Shown one piece after another: positions 45,726 through 55,365 of a stretch of DNA of 64,000 nucleotides. The notes under the pieces are model-generated. The model saw only the letters and a program-made list of their open reading frames with translations, was not told where the DNA came from and made no database searches. Numbering within the stretch: position 1 is the first letter of the stretch; every line of letters starts with the position of its first letter. Source of the stretch: Halalkaliarchaeum sp. AArc-CO (GTDB lineage: Archaea > Halobacteriota > Halobacteria > Halobacteriales > Haloferacaceae); assembly GCF_024972735.1 (NCBI RefSeq), contig NZ_CP087723.1, forward strand, positions 1,550,001 through 1,614,000, in the 5' to 3' direction. A program made the position numbers and the translations under genes.

Positions 45726-46706
45726 ATGGGAAACGCGGATCTCAGAGCGCTCGCGTCGATCCGGGAGGTGTCGTTCGACGAATTGGACGGGACGTTCGTC
45801 GCCGTCGACGCACACAACTGGCTGTATCGGTATCTCACGACGACGGTGAAGTTCACCGACGAGCGCATCTACACGACCGACGACGGCGAGGAGGTCGCCA
45901 ACCTGATCGGGGTCGTACAGGGGCTTCCGAAGTTCTTCGAACACGATCTGACGCCGGTGTTCGTCTTCGACGGGGGCGTCACGGAGCTCAAAAGCGACGA
46001 GGTGCAGCGCCGACGGGAGAAACGGGAATCCGCCCAAGAGCAACTCGAAGACGCCCGAGATCGGGGTGACGCGATTGCGGCTGCGCGGCTCGAGGCGCGA
46101 ACCCAGCGTCTCACCGACGTGATCCAGGAAACGACCCGCGGGCTGTTCGACCGTCTCGACGTTCCGTACGTCGAAGCCCCGGCAGAAGGCGAAGCACAGT
46201 GTGCGTACATGGCCAGGGTTGGCGACGTCGATTACGCCGGAAGCGAGGACTACGACACGCTGCTTTTCGGGGCACCGCTTACGCTCAGACAGCTGACGAG
46301 CTCCGGCAACCCGGAACTGATGGATCTCGAGGCGACGCTTGCGGAGCTGGATCTCACCCTCGAACAGCTCGTCGACGTCGCCATTCTCTGCGGGACCGAC
46401 TTCAACGAGGGGATCTCCGGTGTCGGGCCGAAAACCGCAGTAACGGAGATCAAAGAACACGGTGACCTGTGGGGCGTTCTCGACGCGAGAGACACAGAGA
46501 TCCCCGACGCGGAGCAGGTTCGACAGTTGTACTTCGATCCGCCGGTCACGACGAAGTACGAGTTCGACGAATCGATCGATCCGGACGTTGCGGCCGCGAA
46601 ACAGTACGTGACCGACGAGTGGGAAATCCCGGCCGAGGAGGTAGCCCGTGGGTTCGAACGCCTGGAGGAGGCCCTCACACAGACGGGTCTCGATCGGTGG
46701 ACCTAG
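45726..46706 (+). CDS. fen1: Flap endonuclease 1
   Basis: Structure-specific nuclease that removes 5' flaps in Okazaki fragment processing and repair. The 326 residues have the XPG N domain ([26 protein letters not shown]), the I domain ([27 protein letters not shown]) and the helix-hairpin-helix [10 protein letters not shown] near 237. The C-terminus ends QTGLDRWT, a PCNA-binding-like motif. Metal-binding acidic residues (VDAH, FDGG, EGEAQ, EDYD) are in place. The acidic surface is typical for a halophile. Confidence 0.95.
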   Translation: MGNADLRALASIREVSFDELDGTFVAVDAHNWLYRYLTTTVKFTDERIYTTDDGEEVANLIGVVQGLPKFFEHDLTPVFVFDGGVTELKSDEVQRRREKRESAQEQLEDARDRGDAIAAARLEARTQRLTDVIQETTRGLFDRLDVPYVEAPAEGEAQCAYMARVGDVDYAGSEDYDTLLFGAPLTLRQLTSSGNPELMDLEATLAELDLTLEQLVDVAILCGTDFNEGISGVGPKTAVTEIKEHGDLWGVLDARDTEIPDAEQVRQLYFDPPVTTKYEFDESIDPDVAAAKQYVTDEWEIPAEEVARGFERLEEALTQTGLDRWT

Positions 46707-46811
46707 CCCGGCCAGAGACCGTCCGACAGTGGCGGGCACCGCCCGGGATGTCTGCCGCCGACGGGGGCCGATCGACGGTCGATTTATACGTATGCGAACA
46801 AACCACACGAT

Positions 46812-47516
46812 ATGGAAGCCGAATTCGATTTTTCGGGGGACGTAGTGATCGTGACCGGAGCCTGTGGCGCGCTGGGAAGCGCCGTCTGTGAGGCGTTTCA
46901 TCGGGCGGGGGCGACCGTGGCGGCAGTAGACGTCGTCGACGTCGAGAGCGACGACTCCCTGCTCGAGCTTGCCGACGGGATCCACTTCTATCAGGTCGAT
47001 CTCACCGAGGAGACGATCGTTCTCGAGGCAATCGAGGGAATCGCCTCAGAGTTCGGCGGGATCGACGCGCTGTGTAATATCGCGGGAACCTGGAGGGGCG
47101 GGGATCCGGTCGAAGACACCGACACGGAGCTTTTCGACTTCCTGTTCGACGTCAACCTGAAGACCATGTTTCTCGCCTCGAAACACGCGCTTCCGCACCT
47201 CCAGGAGTCGGAGGGGGAGATCGTGTCCGTGTCGGCACGCTCATCCCTGGAGGGAGGCAGCGGCGACGGACTCTACCGGGCGTCGAAAGCCGGCGTTCGG
47301 CTACTGACTGAAACGATCGCCGAGGAGAACACCGGCGTCGTTCGCGCGAACGCGGTGATGCCGAGCGTCCTGGACACGCCGATGAACCGCGAGATGATGA
47401 CACCGAGCGACGACTGGGTCGACCCGGCTGACGTCGCACAGGTGATTCTGTTCCTCTGTTCGGACGCAGCCCGGGTGACGAGCGGCGCCGCAGTTCCGGT
47501 GTATGGCGAGGCCTAG
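46812..47516 (+). CDS. Short-chain dehydrogenase/reductase
   Basis: A 234-residue NAD(P)-binding Rossmann protein with TGACGALGSA near the N-terminus, NIAG (catalytic Asn region) near 91, SVSARSS and the catalytic YRASK. The acidic residue after the second strand (AVDVVDVE) favours NAD+ over NADP+. The substrate cannot be told. It follows fen1 by about 100 bases. A GTATGCGAACAAACC stretch before the ATG offers no clear TATA. Confidence 0.88.
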   Translation: MEAEFDFSGDVVIVTGACGALGSAVCEAFHRAGATVAAVDVVDVESDDSLLELADGIHFYQVDLTEETIVLEAIEGIASEFGGIDALCNIAGTWRGGDPVEDTDTELFDFLFDVNLKTMFLASKHALPHLQESEGEIVSVSARSSLEGGSGDGLYRASKAGVRLLTETIAEENTGVVRANAVMPSVLDTPMNREMMTPSDDWVDPADVAQVILFLCSDAARVTSGAAVPVYGEA

Positions 47517-47520
47517 ACAG

Positions 47521-47700
47521 CTATCGCTCGAGATCGACGGCCGAATCCGTCGCGATCCACCCGTCCGGGTTGTCCGTCTCCGAAAAGAGGAGCCGACCGG
47601 GCGAGGTCCTGACAGTACAGATTTCCGGCGTAAGGTCCCTCGGCTCCCGTCTCGGGGATGCGTCGGTGGCGTTCTCGTCGGGGACGTCTCGTGTCCTCAT
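47521..47700 (-). CDS. Tiny acidic protein under a DtxR-type box (DUF7331-like)
   Basis: A 59-residue protein that I found by reading the minus strand; the ATG is at 47698-47700 and the TAG at 47521-47523. The C-terminal half reads ICTVRTSPGRLLFSETDNPDGWIATDSAV, whose Trp-Ile-x-x-Asp/Ser ending resembles a family of small haloarchaeal proteins (DUF7331-type), though I cannot confirm membership. The start codon lies 9 bases downstream of a near-consensus DtxR box, so expression is likely repressed by metal. It is a small protein of unknown function, perhaps part of an iron response. Confidence 0.6.
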   Translation of the reverse strand: MRTRDVPDENATDASPRREPRDLTPEICTVRTSPGRLLFSETDNPDGWIATDSAVDLER

Positions 47701-47708
47701 GCGAGAAG

Positions 47709-47727
47709 TTAGGCGAGCCTAAACTAA
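47709..47727. promoter_or_regulatory. DtxR/IdeR/SirR-type metal-responsive operator
   Basis: The plus strand reads TTAGGCGAGCCTAAACTAA, matching the classic DtxR consensus at 16 of 19 positions by my alignment. It sits 9-27 bases upstream of the small minus-strand gene, overlapping where its TATA/initiator would lie, which suits repression. The aminotransferase on the plus strand starts 160 bases away and is less likely to be the target. Confidence 0.65.
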
Positions 47728-47888
47728 TAGGGGTTTCGGCGATTCCCGTGGGGCGGAACGCTCCGACGATTTGCGTCTGAAATCAGCCGACTGCTACTGA
47801 GTATTCTCGGCCGTACCCGAACGATCGGCGGGCCGGGTGGCCGATCGACCGGTAATCACTACAATAATCATTGCGACGCGACAGAACT

Positions 47889-49037
47889 ATGGCCGGGGAG
47901 GTAGCGCTTGCTGGTATGACCGAATTTTCGAGGCGAGTCGAGGAGATCTCGATAAGCGGAATCCGTGAGGTGTTCGAGGCGGCCGGTGAGGACGCGATCA
48001 ACCTGGGACTGGGGCAACCGGACTTCCCGACGCCGTCACACGCCAGGGAGGCGGCCGTGGAGGCGATCCGGGCGGGCAAGGCGGACGCGTACACCTCGAA
48101 CAAGGGCATCGAATCCCTCCGGGAGGCGATCGTCGCGAAACACGGGCGCGATCAGCGACTGGATCTAGATCCCGAGCGTGTGATCGCGACTGCTGGCGGC
48201 AGCGAAGCGCTCCATCTGGCCCTCGAGGCCCACGTCGACCCCGGCGACGAGGTCCTGATCCCGGATCCGGGCTTCGTCTCTTACGACGCGTTGACCCGAC
48301 TCGCCGGTGGAACGCCGGTTCCTGTCCCCCTCAGGGAGGACCTCACCATCGATCCGGGCGCCATCGAGGCGGCGATCACCGACGACACCGCGGCGTTCGT
48401 CGTGAACTCGCCGGCCAACCCGACCGGCGCTGTCGCAAGCGAGGCGGACACGCGAGAGTTCGCCCGGATCGCCGACGAACACGACGTGCTCTGTGTCTCC
48501 GATGAGGTGTACGAGTACACGATCTTCGACGGCGAACACCACTCCCCTGCTCAGTACGCCGAAACGGACAACGTGGTGTTGATAAACGCCGCCTCGAAGC
48601 TCTACTCGATGACCGGGTGGCGGCTCGGGTGGGTCGCCGCCTCACAGCGACGGATCGAACGGATGCTTCGAGTTCACCAGTACATCCAGGCGTGTGCGTC
48701 CGCGCCCGCCCAATACGCCGCGGAGGCGGCGCTTACCGGGCCACAGGAGATCGTTCGGGAGATGTCCGATTCCTTCAAGCGCCGTCGGGACCTCCTCCTC
48801 GAGGGGCTGAACGACGCGGGTATCGACTGTCCGACGCCACGGGGCGCATTTTATGCGATGCCGAAGGTGCCCGACGGGTTCGTCGAGGAGTGTCTCGACC
48901 GCGGCGTGATCGTCGTCCCTGGGGAGGCGTTCGGCGAGAACGGGGCGGGATACGCCAGGATCTCGTATGCGACCGACGAGAACACACTCCGAGAGGCCAT
49001 CGACGTCATGGAGGAAGCCGTCGCTGCCGTGCGCTGA
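47889..49037 (+). CDS. Class I/II aminotransferase (aspartate-type, PLP-dependent)
   Basis: Fold type I aminotransferase of 382 residues. [13 protein letters not shown] near residue 40 is the substrate-binding region; the PLP lysine is in [14 protein letters not shown] near 239. Conserved SxxNPTG (NSPANPTGA) and [10 protein letters not shown] are present. Substrate specificity (aspartate, aromatic or other) cannot be settled. A TATA-like ACAATAATC (47861-47869) favours ATG 47889; ATG 47916 would fit family alignments equally well. Confidence 0.88.
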   Translation: MAGEVALAGMTEFSRRVEEISISGIREVFEAAGEDAINLGLGQPDFPTPSHAREAAVEAIRAGKADAYTSNKGIESLREAIVAKHGRDQRLDLDPERVIATAGGSEALHLALEAHVDPGDEVLIPDPGFVSYDALTRLAGGTPVPVPLREDLTIDPGAIEAAITDDTAAFVVNSPANPTGAVASEADTREFARIADEHDVLCVSDEVYEYTIFDGEHHSPAQYAETDNVVLINAASKLYSMTGWRLGWVAASQRRIERMLRVHQYIQACASAPAQYAAEAALTGPQEIVREMSDSFKRRRDLLLEGLNDAGIDCPTPRGAFYAMPKVPDGFVEECLDRGVIVVPGEAFGENGAGYARISYATDENTLREAIDVMEEAVAAVR

Positions 49038-49104
49038 CCCACCTGTGACCGCCGTCCACAGCTCCCCCGATCCCGGCTCTCGAACCGTAGTGTCGGGAGG
49101 GGCT

Positions 49105-49112
49105 TTTTATAA
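49105..49112 (+). promoter_or_regulatory. SBDS core promoter
   Basis: TTTTATAA lies 23-30 bases before the ATG at 49135 in an otherwise GC-rich stretch, a textbook archaeal TATA box for a leaderless gene. Confidence 0.65.
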
Positions 49113-49134
49113 TTTCGGACGAAACCATCGGTAC

Positions 49135-49860
49135 ATGATATCGCTGGACGAGGCCGTGACTGCCAGACTGGAATCCCACGGCGCTCGCTTCGAGGTGTTG
49201 ATCGACCCGGACGCAGCGCTTGCGATCAAACGCGGCGAGTTCGACGGGGAGCTCGAGGACGTGATCGCGGCAGAAGACGTCTTCGAGGACGCCTCCCGGG
49301 GAGACCGTCCCGCGGAGAACGACCTCGAGACCGTCTTCGAGACGACCGATCCAATGGAGATCATTCCGCGGGTCGTGAAAGACGGCGAGATACAGATCAC
49401 TGCCGAGCAGCGCCGCGAGATGCAAGAACAGAAGCGCAAGCAACTGATCAACACGATTACTCGCAACGCGGTCAATCCCCAGATGGACGACGCCCCCCAT
49501 CCTCCCGAACGGATCGAGCGAGCCCTCGAGGAGGCGGGGTTCCGGGTCGATCCGATGGAAACCGTCGAAAGTCAGGTGGACGAGGCGCTGGAGGCCCTTC
49601 GCCCCGTGCTGCCGATCAGGTTCGAAGAAATTACGATCGCAGTCCAGTTGCCCCCCGAACACGCCGGTAGCGGCCAGGCGAAGGTACGGGAGTTCGGCGA
49701 ACTCGAACGGGAGGAGTGGCAAAACGACGGCTCGTGGGTGGGGGTCATCACCTTCCCTGCGGGGTTACAAAACGATTTCTACGACCTCGTCAACGAGGTG
49801 TCGAGCGGCGAAGCCGAAACGCGGGTCCTCAAGGACAAAGACGAACTCGGAACCCGCTGA
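49135..49860 (+). CDS. Ribosome maturation factor SBDS (SDO1)
   Basis: Archaeal orthologue of the Shwachman-Bodian-Diamond protein that helps release the anti-association factor from the large subunit. The 241 residues show the three-domain order: N-terminal FYSH-like domain (about 1-90), the helical linker ([21 protein letters not shown], near 115), and the C-terminal ferredoxin-like domain ([18 protein letters not shown]). In many archaea it is linked to exosome genes; no exosome gene is near here. Confidence 0.93.
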   Translation: MISLDEAVTARLESHGARFEVLIDPDAALAIKRGEFDGELEDVIAAEDVFEDASRGDRPAENDLETVFETTDPMEIIPRVVKDGEIQITAEQRREMQEQKRKQLINTITRNAVNPQMDDAPHPPERIERALEEAGFRVDPMETVESQVDEALEALRPVLPIRFEEITIAVQLPPEHAGSGQAKVREFGELEREEWQNDGSWVGVITFPAGLQNDFYDLVNEVSSGEAETRVLKDKDELGTR

Positions 49861-49938
49861 TCGGAGCGGGTTCGTCCGCTGATCGAACTGCTTTCGGTGG
49901 TTCGAGTGCGCTGACGGAGTGGCTCGCAACATACCACA

Positions 49939-49948
49939 TTATAAATAA
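49939..49948 (+). promoter_or_regulatory. Acyl-CoA synthetase promoter
   Basis: TTATAAATAA, 40-49 bases before the ATG at 49988, is the strongest TATA match in this neighbourhood and predicts a leader of about 15-20 bases. Confidence 0.55.
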
Positions 49949-49987
49949 TAATGTATTTCGCGTAAGAGCGGGTAGTTCGACGACGTC

Positions 49988-52003
49988 ATGGACGCTGAAT
50001 CCGGAACCGAGATCGTTCACGAGCCCACCCAGGAGTTCGTCGAGTCCACGAACGTGTACGCCTTCATGAAGGAGTACGGCATCGAAGACTACGACGAACT
50101 GATCGAACGGACTACGGCCGACGTTCCGGGCGTCGAGGAAAGCGGCGTCGACTGGTTCTGGGACGAGCTGGTCGACTACCTCGACATCGAATTCGACGAG
50201 CCGTACGAGGTAGTACGGGACGACTCTGAGGGACCACAGTTCTCGAAGTGGTACCCCGGTGGGAAACTAAACATCACACACAACGTCGTCGACCGTCACG
50301 CCGATCCTGAATCGGAGACGCGCAACAAGGTCGCGTGTCTCTGGGAAGGCGAGGACGGGGAGGTCCGGACCCTGACCTTCCAGGAACTCGGCCGCGAGAC
50401 GAACCGGGTGGCGAACGCGCTCGAGGAACGCGGGATCGAAACCGGGGACACGGTCGGCCTCTACATGCCGATGGTCCCCGAGGTGATCCCGATACTGTAC
50501 GGCTGCTTTGCGGTCGGCGCGATCGCGGTGCCCATTTTTTCGGGGTTCGGTGTCGACGCCGTCGCGACCCGGATCGAAGACAGCGAGTGTCGGGTCCTGT
50601 TCACCGGTGACGGCTTTTACAGGCGGGGAGAGCCGATCTATCTCAAAGAGACCGCCGATCGGGCGATCGAGGAGGCCGGCCACGTCGAGCGAGTGATCGT
50701 CTACGATCGCCTGGGGTCCAGCGAACCGGCGCGCGAGGAGGGCGACCGCCCGGCGATACCCTGGAACGATCGCGACGAATGGTGGGACGAGGCCGTCGGC
50801 TCCCAGTCCGACGAGTACGACACCAAGTCACTCCCCTCGGCACAGGAGTCGATGTTACTGTACTCGTCGGGAACGACAGGGCAACCGAAAGGAATCGTTC
50901 ACACGCACGCGGGAGTCCTGCTGCAGTGTGCAAAGGAGTTGTACTTCGGATTCGATCTCCAACCGGCCGACCGGTTCTTCTGGGTGAGCGACATCGGGTG
51001 GATGATGGGGCCGTGGACCCTGATCGGGAACCACGCCTTCGGCGGGACGGTGTTCATGTACGAAGGCGCCCCGGACTATCCCGAGCCGGATCGGTTCTGG
51101 GAGATAATCGATCGACACGGGATCACCCAGTTCGGCATCTCCCCGACGGCGATCCGGGCGCTGCGAAAGGAAGGCGACCACTGGGTCGACGGGCACGATC
51201 TCTCGTCGCTCCGACTGCTGGGATCGACCGGCGAGCCGTGGGATCCGGAATCCTGGCAGTGGTTCTACGAAGAGATCGGGGGCGGCGAGACGCCGATCAT
51301 CAACATCTCCGGCGGTACCGAAATCTGCGGGTGCTTCCTGATGCCGATGCCGATCCAGCCGCTGAAGCCGTGTACGCTGGGCGGTCCCGGGCTGGGGATG
51401 GCCGTCGACATCGTTGACTCGTCCGGGAAATCGGTCGCAGACGATCACGAACGCGGATTCCTGGTTGCTCGAGACTCCTGTCCGTCGATGACGAAATCGC
51501 TCTGGTCCGGCGACGAACGCTACCTCCGGGAGTATTGGTCGAGCTGGGAGGGCCTGTGGGATCACGGAGACTGGGCCAGAAAAGACGAGGACGGCTTCTG
51601 GTATCTCCACGGCCGGGCCGACGATGCGCTCAACGTCGCCGGACGGAAAGTCGGACCCGCGGAGGTCGAGGGTGCGCTGATCGAACACGACGCAGTCAAT
51701 CAGGCTGCAGCCGTCGGCGTTCCCGACGAGACGACCGGCACTGCCGTAATCGCGTACGTGATCCTCGAACCCGACGTCGACGCCGCCGAGGGGTTGATGA
51801 AGGGCCTCCAGGAGACGGTCGGGGAGCAGCTGGGCAAGCCGTTCCGCCCCCGCGAGATTCTGTTCGTCGAGGAGTTCCCGAAGACCCAATCCGGGAAAAT
51901 AATTCGTCGAGCGATGGCGGCCGCCTACACGGGCGAAGAGCTCGGTGACCTCTCGAGTCTCGAGAACCCGGAAGCGCTCGAGGAGATCGAACGGAAGACC
52001 TGA
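49988..52003 (+). CDS. Acetyl-/acyl-CoA synthetase (AMP-forming)
   Basis: ANL-superfamily enzyme of 671 residues that activates a carboxylic acid with ATP to the acyl-AMP and then the CoA thioester. Motifs are YSSGTTGQPKG near 290, GWMMGPWTLIGN near 340, SGGTEICGC near 440, HGRADDALNVAG and the C-terminal acylation lysine in TQSGKIIRR. Length and an N-terminal WFWDELVDYLDIEFDEPYE segment resemble acetyl-CoA synthetases or the propionyl/medium-chain types; the exact acid is not decided. Confidence 0.9.
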   Translation: MDAESGTEIVHEPTQEFVESTNVYAFMKEYGIEDYDELIERTTADVPGVEESGVDWFWDELVDYLDIEFDEPYEVVRDDSEGPQFSKWYPGGKLNITHNVVDRHADPESETRNKVACLWEGEDGEVRTLTFQELGRETNRVANALEERGIETGDTVGLYMPMVPEVIPILYGCFAVGAIAVPIFSGFGVDAVATRIEDSECRVLFTGDGFYRRGEPIYLKETADRAIEEAGHVERVIVYDRLGSSEPAREEGDRPAIPWNDRDEWWDEAVGSQSDEYDTKSLPSAQESMLLYSSGTTGQPKGIVHTHAGVLLQCAKELYFGFDLQPADRFFWVSDIGWMMGPWTLIGNHAFGGTVFMYEGAPDYPEPDRFWEIIDRHGITQFGISPTAIRALRKEGDHWVDGHDLSSLRLLGSTGEPWDPESWQWFYEEIGGGETPIINISGGTEICGCFLMPMPIQPLKPCTLGGPGLGMAVDIVDSSGKSVADDHERGFLVARDSCPSMTKSLWSGDERYLREYWSSWEGLWDHGDWARKDEDGFWYLHGRADDALNVAGRKVGPAEVEGALIEHDAVNQAAAVGVPDETTGTAVIAYVILEPDVDAAEGLMKGLQETVGEQLGKPFRPREILFVEEFPKTQSGKIIRRAMAAAYTGEELGDLSSLENPEALEEIERKT

Positions 52004-52105
52004 CTCGCGTCAGCGATATTGACTGCCACGGGTTGCCGGTTGCCGTCGCAGTTCCCGCCACGAAGGCTCCCCAAGGTACTTGACAACGGACGTAGGAGAA
52101 TCGGT

Positions 52106-52768
52106 ATGGTCCCCTCGACTGGAAGCCCCCAACGGAGAGACGTCCTTCGGTGGACCGCCGGTCTCCTTGCGGTCCCGCTTGCCGGCTGTCTCGACGCCCC
52201 GGAGTCATCCGACTCCGAGTCGGACATCGGTCCGGATCCGGAGAACGTCATCACGGACGTGACCGTCCTCAGCCAGCGACTCGAGATCGACATCGATCGT
52301 GGAGAGCAGATCGTCACCTACGACGAGAGCCACGACGACGCCGAGGGACAGTCCCTCAGGCTGCCGTACGTGATCGATTCGACCCACGTCGGTCTCCTCG
52401 AGTTCAGTCGGGAACTCCCAGATCCCGGACGGGTCGAGGAGTTCCTCCAGAAGACGGAGTACGACGACGCGTCGGTGCTGATCGAGGAGTCGTCGGTGTC
52501 GGCGTGTCGTCGAAATCGCCTCCAGTACGTCCACCGTCGATCCTCCGGATCCCGGCTGGCTCCCCAGTTCTGTTCGACGATGCGGGATCCCGCCGTCGAC
52601 TGTTCCGCCGACGAGAACCAGTACCAGATTACGTTTATCCGGGTTCCGGTCCCCTTCGAGTCGCCGCCGAGCGGTTCCGGCCGCGGCTGGAGCAGTCGCT
52701 GTGAACTGCCGCCGGATCATCCCGCGAGCGGTGCGAAGCCGATAGAACTGGGGGGAGACCACAAATGA
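52106..52768 (+). CDS. Tat-exported lipoprotein of unknown function
   Basis: A 220-residue protein with a Tat signal (RRDVLRWTAG) leading to a hydrophobic stretch and lipobox LAGC, so cysteine near 27 is probably lipidated. The mature part is acidic with six cysteines towards the end (SACRRNR, QFCSTM, VDCSADE, SRCELPP), which could form disulfides. No known domain. The ATG at 52106 was taken from the signal position. It overlaps the following lipoprotein by four bases (ATGA). Confidence 0.78.
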   Translation: MVPSTGSPQRRDVLRWTAGLLAVPLAGCLDAPESSDSESDIGPDPENVITDVTVLSQRLEIDIDRGEQIVTYDESHDDAEGQSLRLPYVIDSTHVGLLEFSRELPDPGRVEEFLQKTEYDDASVLIEESSVSACRRNRLQYVHRRSSGSRLAPQFCSTMRDPAVDCSADENQYQITFIRVPVPFESPPSGSGRGWSSRCELPPDHPASGAKPIELGGDHK

Positions 52769-54132
52769 ACTCCGACGATCGAACAACCGGCCGAGGTTCC
52801 GACCGTCCGCAGTCGAGACGGACGATCCTGTCGGCCGTCGCAACGGGCGTGACGTCCCTTGCGGCGTCGCTCTCCGGCTGTCTCTCGCTTCCCTCCGACG
52901 ATCCACCGCCGATCGGCGTAGACGAGGAGGAACTACGCGAGATCGCTGCCATCGACGTTCCAGAGGTAACCGACCGTCTTCCGGTGTCACTCGGCGACGG
53001 ATCGGTGGAAGAGAGCTGGGACCGCTTCGAGTCACTGCTGGATCCGATCCCGTCGGATCTCGCACCAGAGATTCCGAACGAGGCCGTCCGGAGCTACATC
53101 GCCGACTATCGCCAGCGTGCCCGGGAGCGACTCACCGACCTCGAGGAGGTCGAATCCAACTACGACCGGCTTACGACACTCGGGCGGTCGAGACGCGACG
53201 CAGCGGAGGCGGAAGCTGCCTACGCCGTCGCCACCGCCGGTCGGGTCCGAGAGGACGTTTACGAGGTAGTGGAATCCGTCGACAGAACGCGTCAGGAGAT
53301 CGAATCCGATCTCGAACAAACGGGAGACGTCATACACGAAGCAGTGCTCGTGTACGACGCGATCGAAGCAGGTCTCGACAGTCTCGAGGGCAGGCTCGAT
53401 CGTGTCGACACCCAGTCCCCGCTCACCTCCGAGGTCGAGGCTGTGGGCGAGGCTGCAGGGCGCCTCGAGTCGTCGAGAGCGCGGCTCGAACTGGTCGAGC
53501 TGCTGCTCGATCGACAAAAGCAGGGCAGCGATACTCCCCTGGATGAACCGATCGAACGCGCTACCTCGGAACTACTGGCAGAGATAGATCCGAACGTGGA
53601 GGCGCTCCCTCCAGCCGACTCTGACCCCGAGGAGGTGTTCGACGTTCCGGTGGCTGGCACTCCTCGAGAGATTGTTGTCGACGGTATCGGCGGGTCCGAC
53701 GTGCTCAGGACGATTTACCGGTATCGCTCGCGCGTCGACGACCACCTCGAGAACGATCGCGACGCCCGGGCGCTTCTGGCGCTGTATGAACTCGAACACG
53801 AACGGCGAACGTTCGAGCGTCTTCGCGATCGGATCTCGGAGGGAGACCTCGACCGTCCAGACGACGTCGAAGCGGTAGCGGATGTCAAACGATCGGCAAT
53901 CGAAGCGATCGAGGCGGCCCTGGACGTCGACTCGTATCCGCACCTGATCGGGAATCGAATCTCCGCGAGCGTTGCCGCTATCGGCCTGGCGGATCGAGAC
54001 CTCGAGGAGGGACGGTACGGAGGGGACCGCGGTGCCGTGTACGCGATGGGACACTACGAAGTTGGAGGTGAGCGTGCGCGAACGCTTCCAGAGACCGCAG
54101 CGTGGTTCGCTGACGCACTCGAGTCGGCGTAA
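52765..54132 (+). CDS. Tat-exported lipoprotein with long coiled-coil-like region
   Basis: Protein of 455 residues beginning with RRTILSAVATGVTS and a lipobox LSGC near residue 39. Residues about 100-270 are rich in E/R/L heptad-like helix (RQRARERLTDLEEVESNYDR, REDVYEVVESVDRTRQEIE), suggesting a coiled coil, and 300-455 continue helical. No recognised family. It overlaps the previous lipoprotein gene by four bases, so the two are made together and may form an extracytoplasmic complex (inference). Confidence 0.8.
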   Translation: MNSDDRTTGRGSDRPQSRRTILSAVATGVTSLAASLSGCLSLPSDDPPPIGVDEEELREIAAIDVPEVTDRLPVSLGDGSVEESWDRFESLLDPIPSDLAPEIPNEAVRSYIADYRQRARERLTDLEEVESNYDRLTTLGRSRRDAAEAEAAYAVATAGRVREDVYEVVESVDRTRQEIESDLEQTGDVIHEAVLVYDAIEAGLDSLEGRLDRVDTQSPLTSEVEAVGEAAGRLESSRARLELVELLLDRQKQGSDTPLDEPIERATSELLAEIDPNVEALPPADSDPEEVFDVPVAGTPREIVVDGIGGSDVLRTIYRYRSRVDDHLENDRDARALLALYELEHERRTFERLRDRISEGDLDRPDDVEAVADVKRSAIEAIEAALDVDSYPHLIGNRISASVAAIGLADRDLEEGRYGGDRGAVYAMGHYEVGGERARTLPETAAWFADALESA

Positions 54133-54145
54133 ATCGCCCGCCGTC

Positions 54146-55291
54146 TCAGCTCTCGGAGAACAGTTCGTCGTACTCGCGATACTGATCCATCGGCCCGGCA
54201 TCGGTGATCGCGTCCTCGATCCACGGTTCCTCTTCCCCGGAGTGTTCCTCGACGAGACTTCGGAACTCCTCGACTGTCACGGGGTCGTCGAGTTCGTTCA
54301 TCGCACGGAACACGTCGAACAGGGTGTATTCGCCGTCGCTGCCGTCCCGAACCGCAGCGTCGACGGCGTACAGGAGGCGGGGTCCCCTGGTGTAATCGAC
54401 GCTTTCGCCGTTCCAGGTCAACGGCTCGGACAACGTCGCGTCGGGATGTTCGGGAAGGGATTCGAGTCGACTCCGCACGTCGTCGTCGGTGACTTCCTCG
54501 TACTGCTCGGCCATGATTCGATACGAGAGGTATTCCGCGCTGGCTTCGGTGAACCAGACCATTTCGGTTTCCGCGTCGTATCCCTGGCGGAGATGAACGT
54601 ACTCGTGTAACCAGACGCTCCCGACGTGGCCGTCCCAGAATTGCGGGACGGTTACGTACGCGGTCCCGTCGGCGTACGTTGCACCTCGGTGCGGAAGCGC
54701 GTCCGGGGCGAGGACGATCGTGGCGTCTGTCCCGTGGGGCCCGAGATCGTACGGGGAGACAAACTCCGCGAGGAAATACGACTTCAGTTGGGAATCCGCG
54801 TCCATACCCGCCGGGACGACGACGGTGACGGTTGCGTTTCCGGCATCCCGACTGGATACGGAAAGGTTGCCCACCAACGCTTTATCGCCGACGGTCACGA
54901 TCCCGGACTCGGGATCGCCGGCTGCGGTTTCGAGCGCCGGCGGCAAGAGGCTTCTGTCGACGACGACCCATCCCGCCCTGGCGTCTATCAGCCGGGGATC
55001 GACGTCGTCGACGACGAGCCGATCGGAACTACCTGATTCGGTGCGGTACTCGATCGTGACAGTTCCCTGTTCGGAGGCTTCGACAGTCGGACTCGGGCCG
55101 TCGGATTCCGAGCTATCGAGGACGGCACCAGGCGTGACCGCCGCGAACGGACCGCTACCCAGTGCGGTTGCGACGACCACAGCTACCGCGACAAACACGA
55201 TGGCCGAAACCACGATACGTGGCAGGGGAACGGATGCTCGGGACCCACCACAGTCGAGTTCGGTTCGACCACTCGTGTTCCGTCCTGCCAT
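54146..55291 (-). CDS. Secreted HExxH metallopeptidase-like protein
   Basis: Protein of 381 residues with an N-terminal hydrophobic segment (about 25-46, VVSAIVFVAVAVVVATAL) after a polar start, then a beta-rich region and the zinc motif WLHEYVHLRQG near residue 232, followed by WFTEASAEYLSY, whose Glu is a plausible third ligand (gluzincin pattern). Function unknown. The ATG at 55289-55291 gives the signal anchor. It is convergent with the lipoprotein pair (13 bases between stops). Confidence 0.8.
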   Translation of the reverse strand: MAGRNTSGRTELDCGGSRASVPLPRIVVSAIVFVAVAVVVATALGSGPFAAVTPGAVLDSSESDGPSPTVEASEQGTVTIEYRTESGSSDRLVVDDVDPRLIDARAGWVVVDRSLLPPALETAAGDPESGIVTVGDKALVGNLSVSSRDAGNATVTVVVPAGMDADSQLKSYFLAEFVSPYDLGPHGTDATIVLAPDALPHRGATYADGTAYVTVPQFWDGHVGSVWLHEYVHLRQGYDAETEMVWFTEASAEYLSYRIMAEQYEEVTDDDVRSRLESLPEHPDATLSEPLTWNGESVDYTRGPRLLYAVDAAVRDGSDGEYTLFDVFRAMNELDDPVTVEEFRSLVEEHSGEEEPWIEDAITDAGPMDQYREYDELFSES

Positions 55292-55365
55292 CGTTCCGTG
55301 AACTGTAGCCCGTTCGAAAGAATAAGCGTTGGCCTTTCGTGGGTCAGGCCGGAGACGCTCGTCGG

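Noticed and set aside
47503-47712. Plus-strand frame opposite the small DtxR-box gene
   Set aside because: The minus-strand gene has a promoter box and family-like residues; the plus frame does not.
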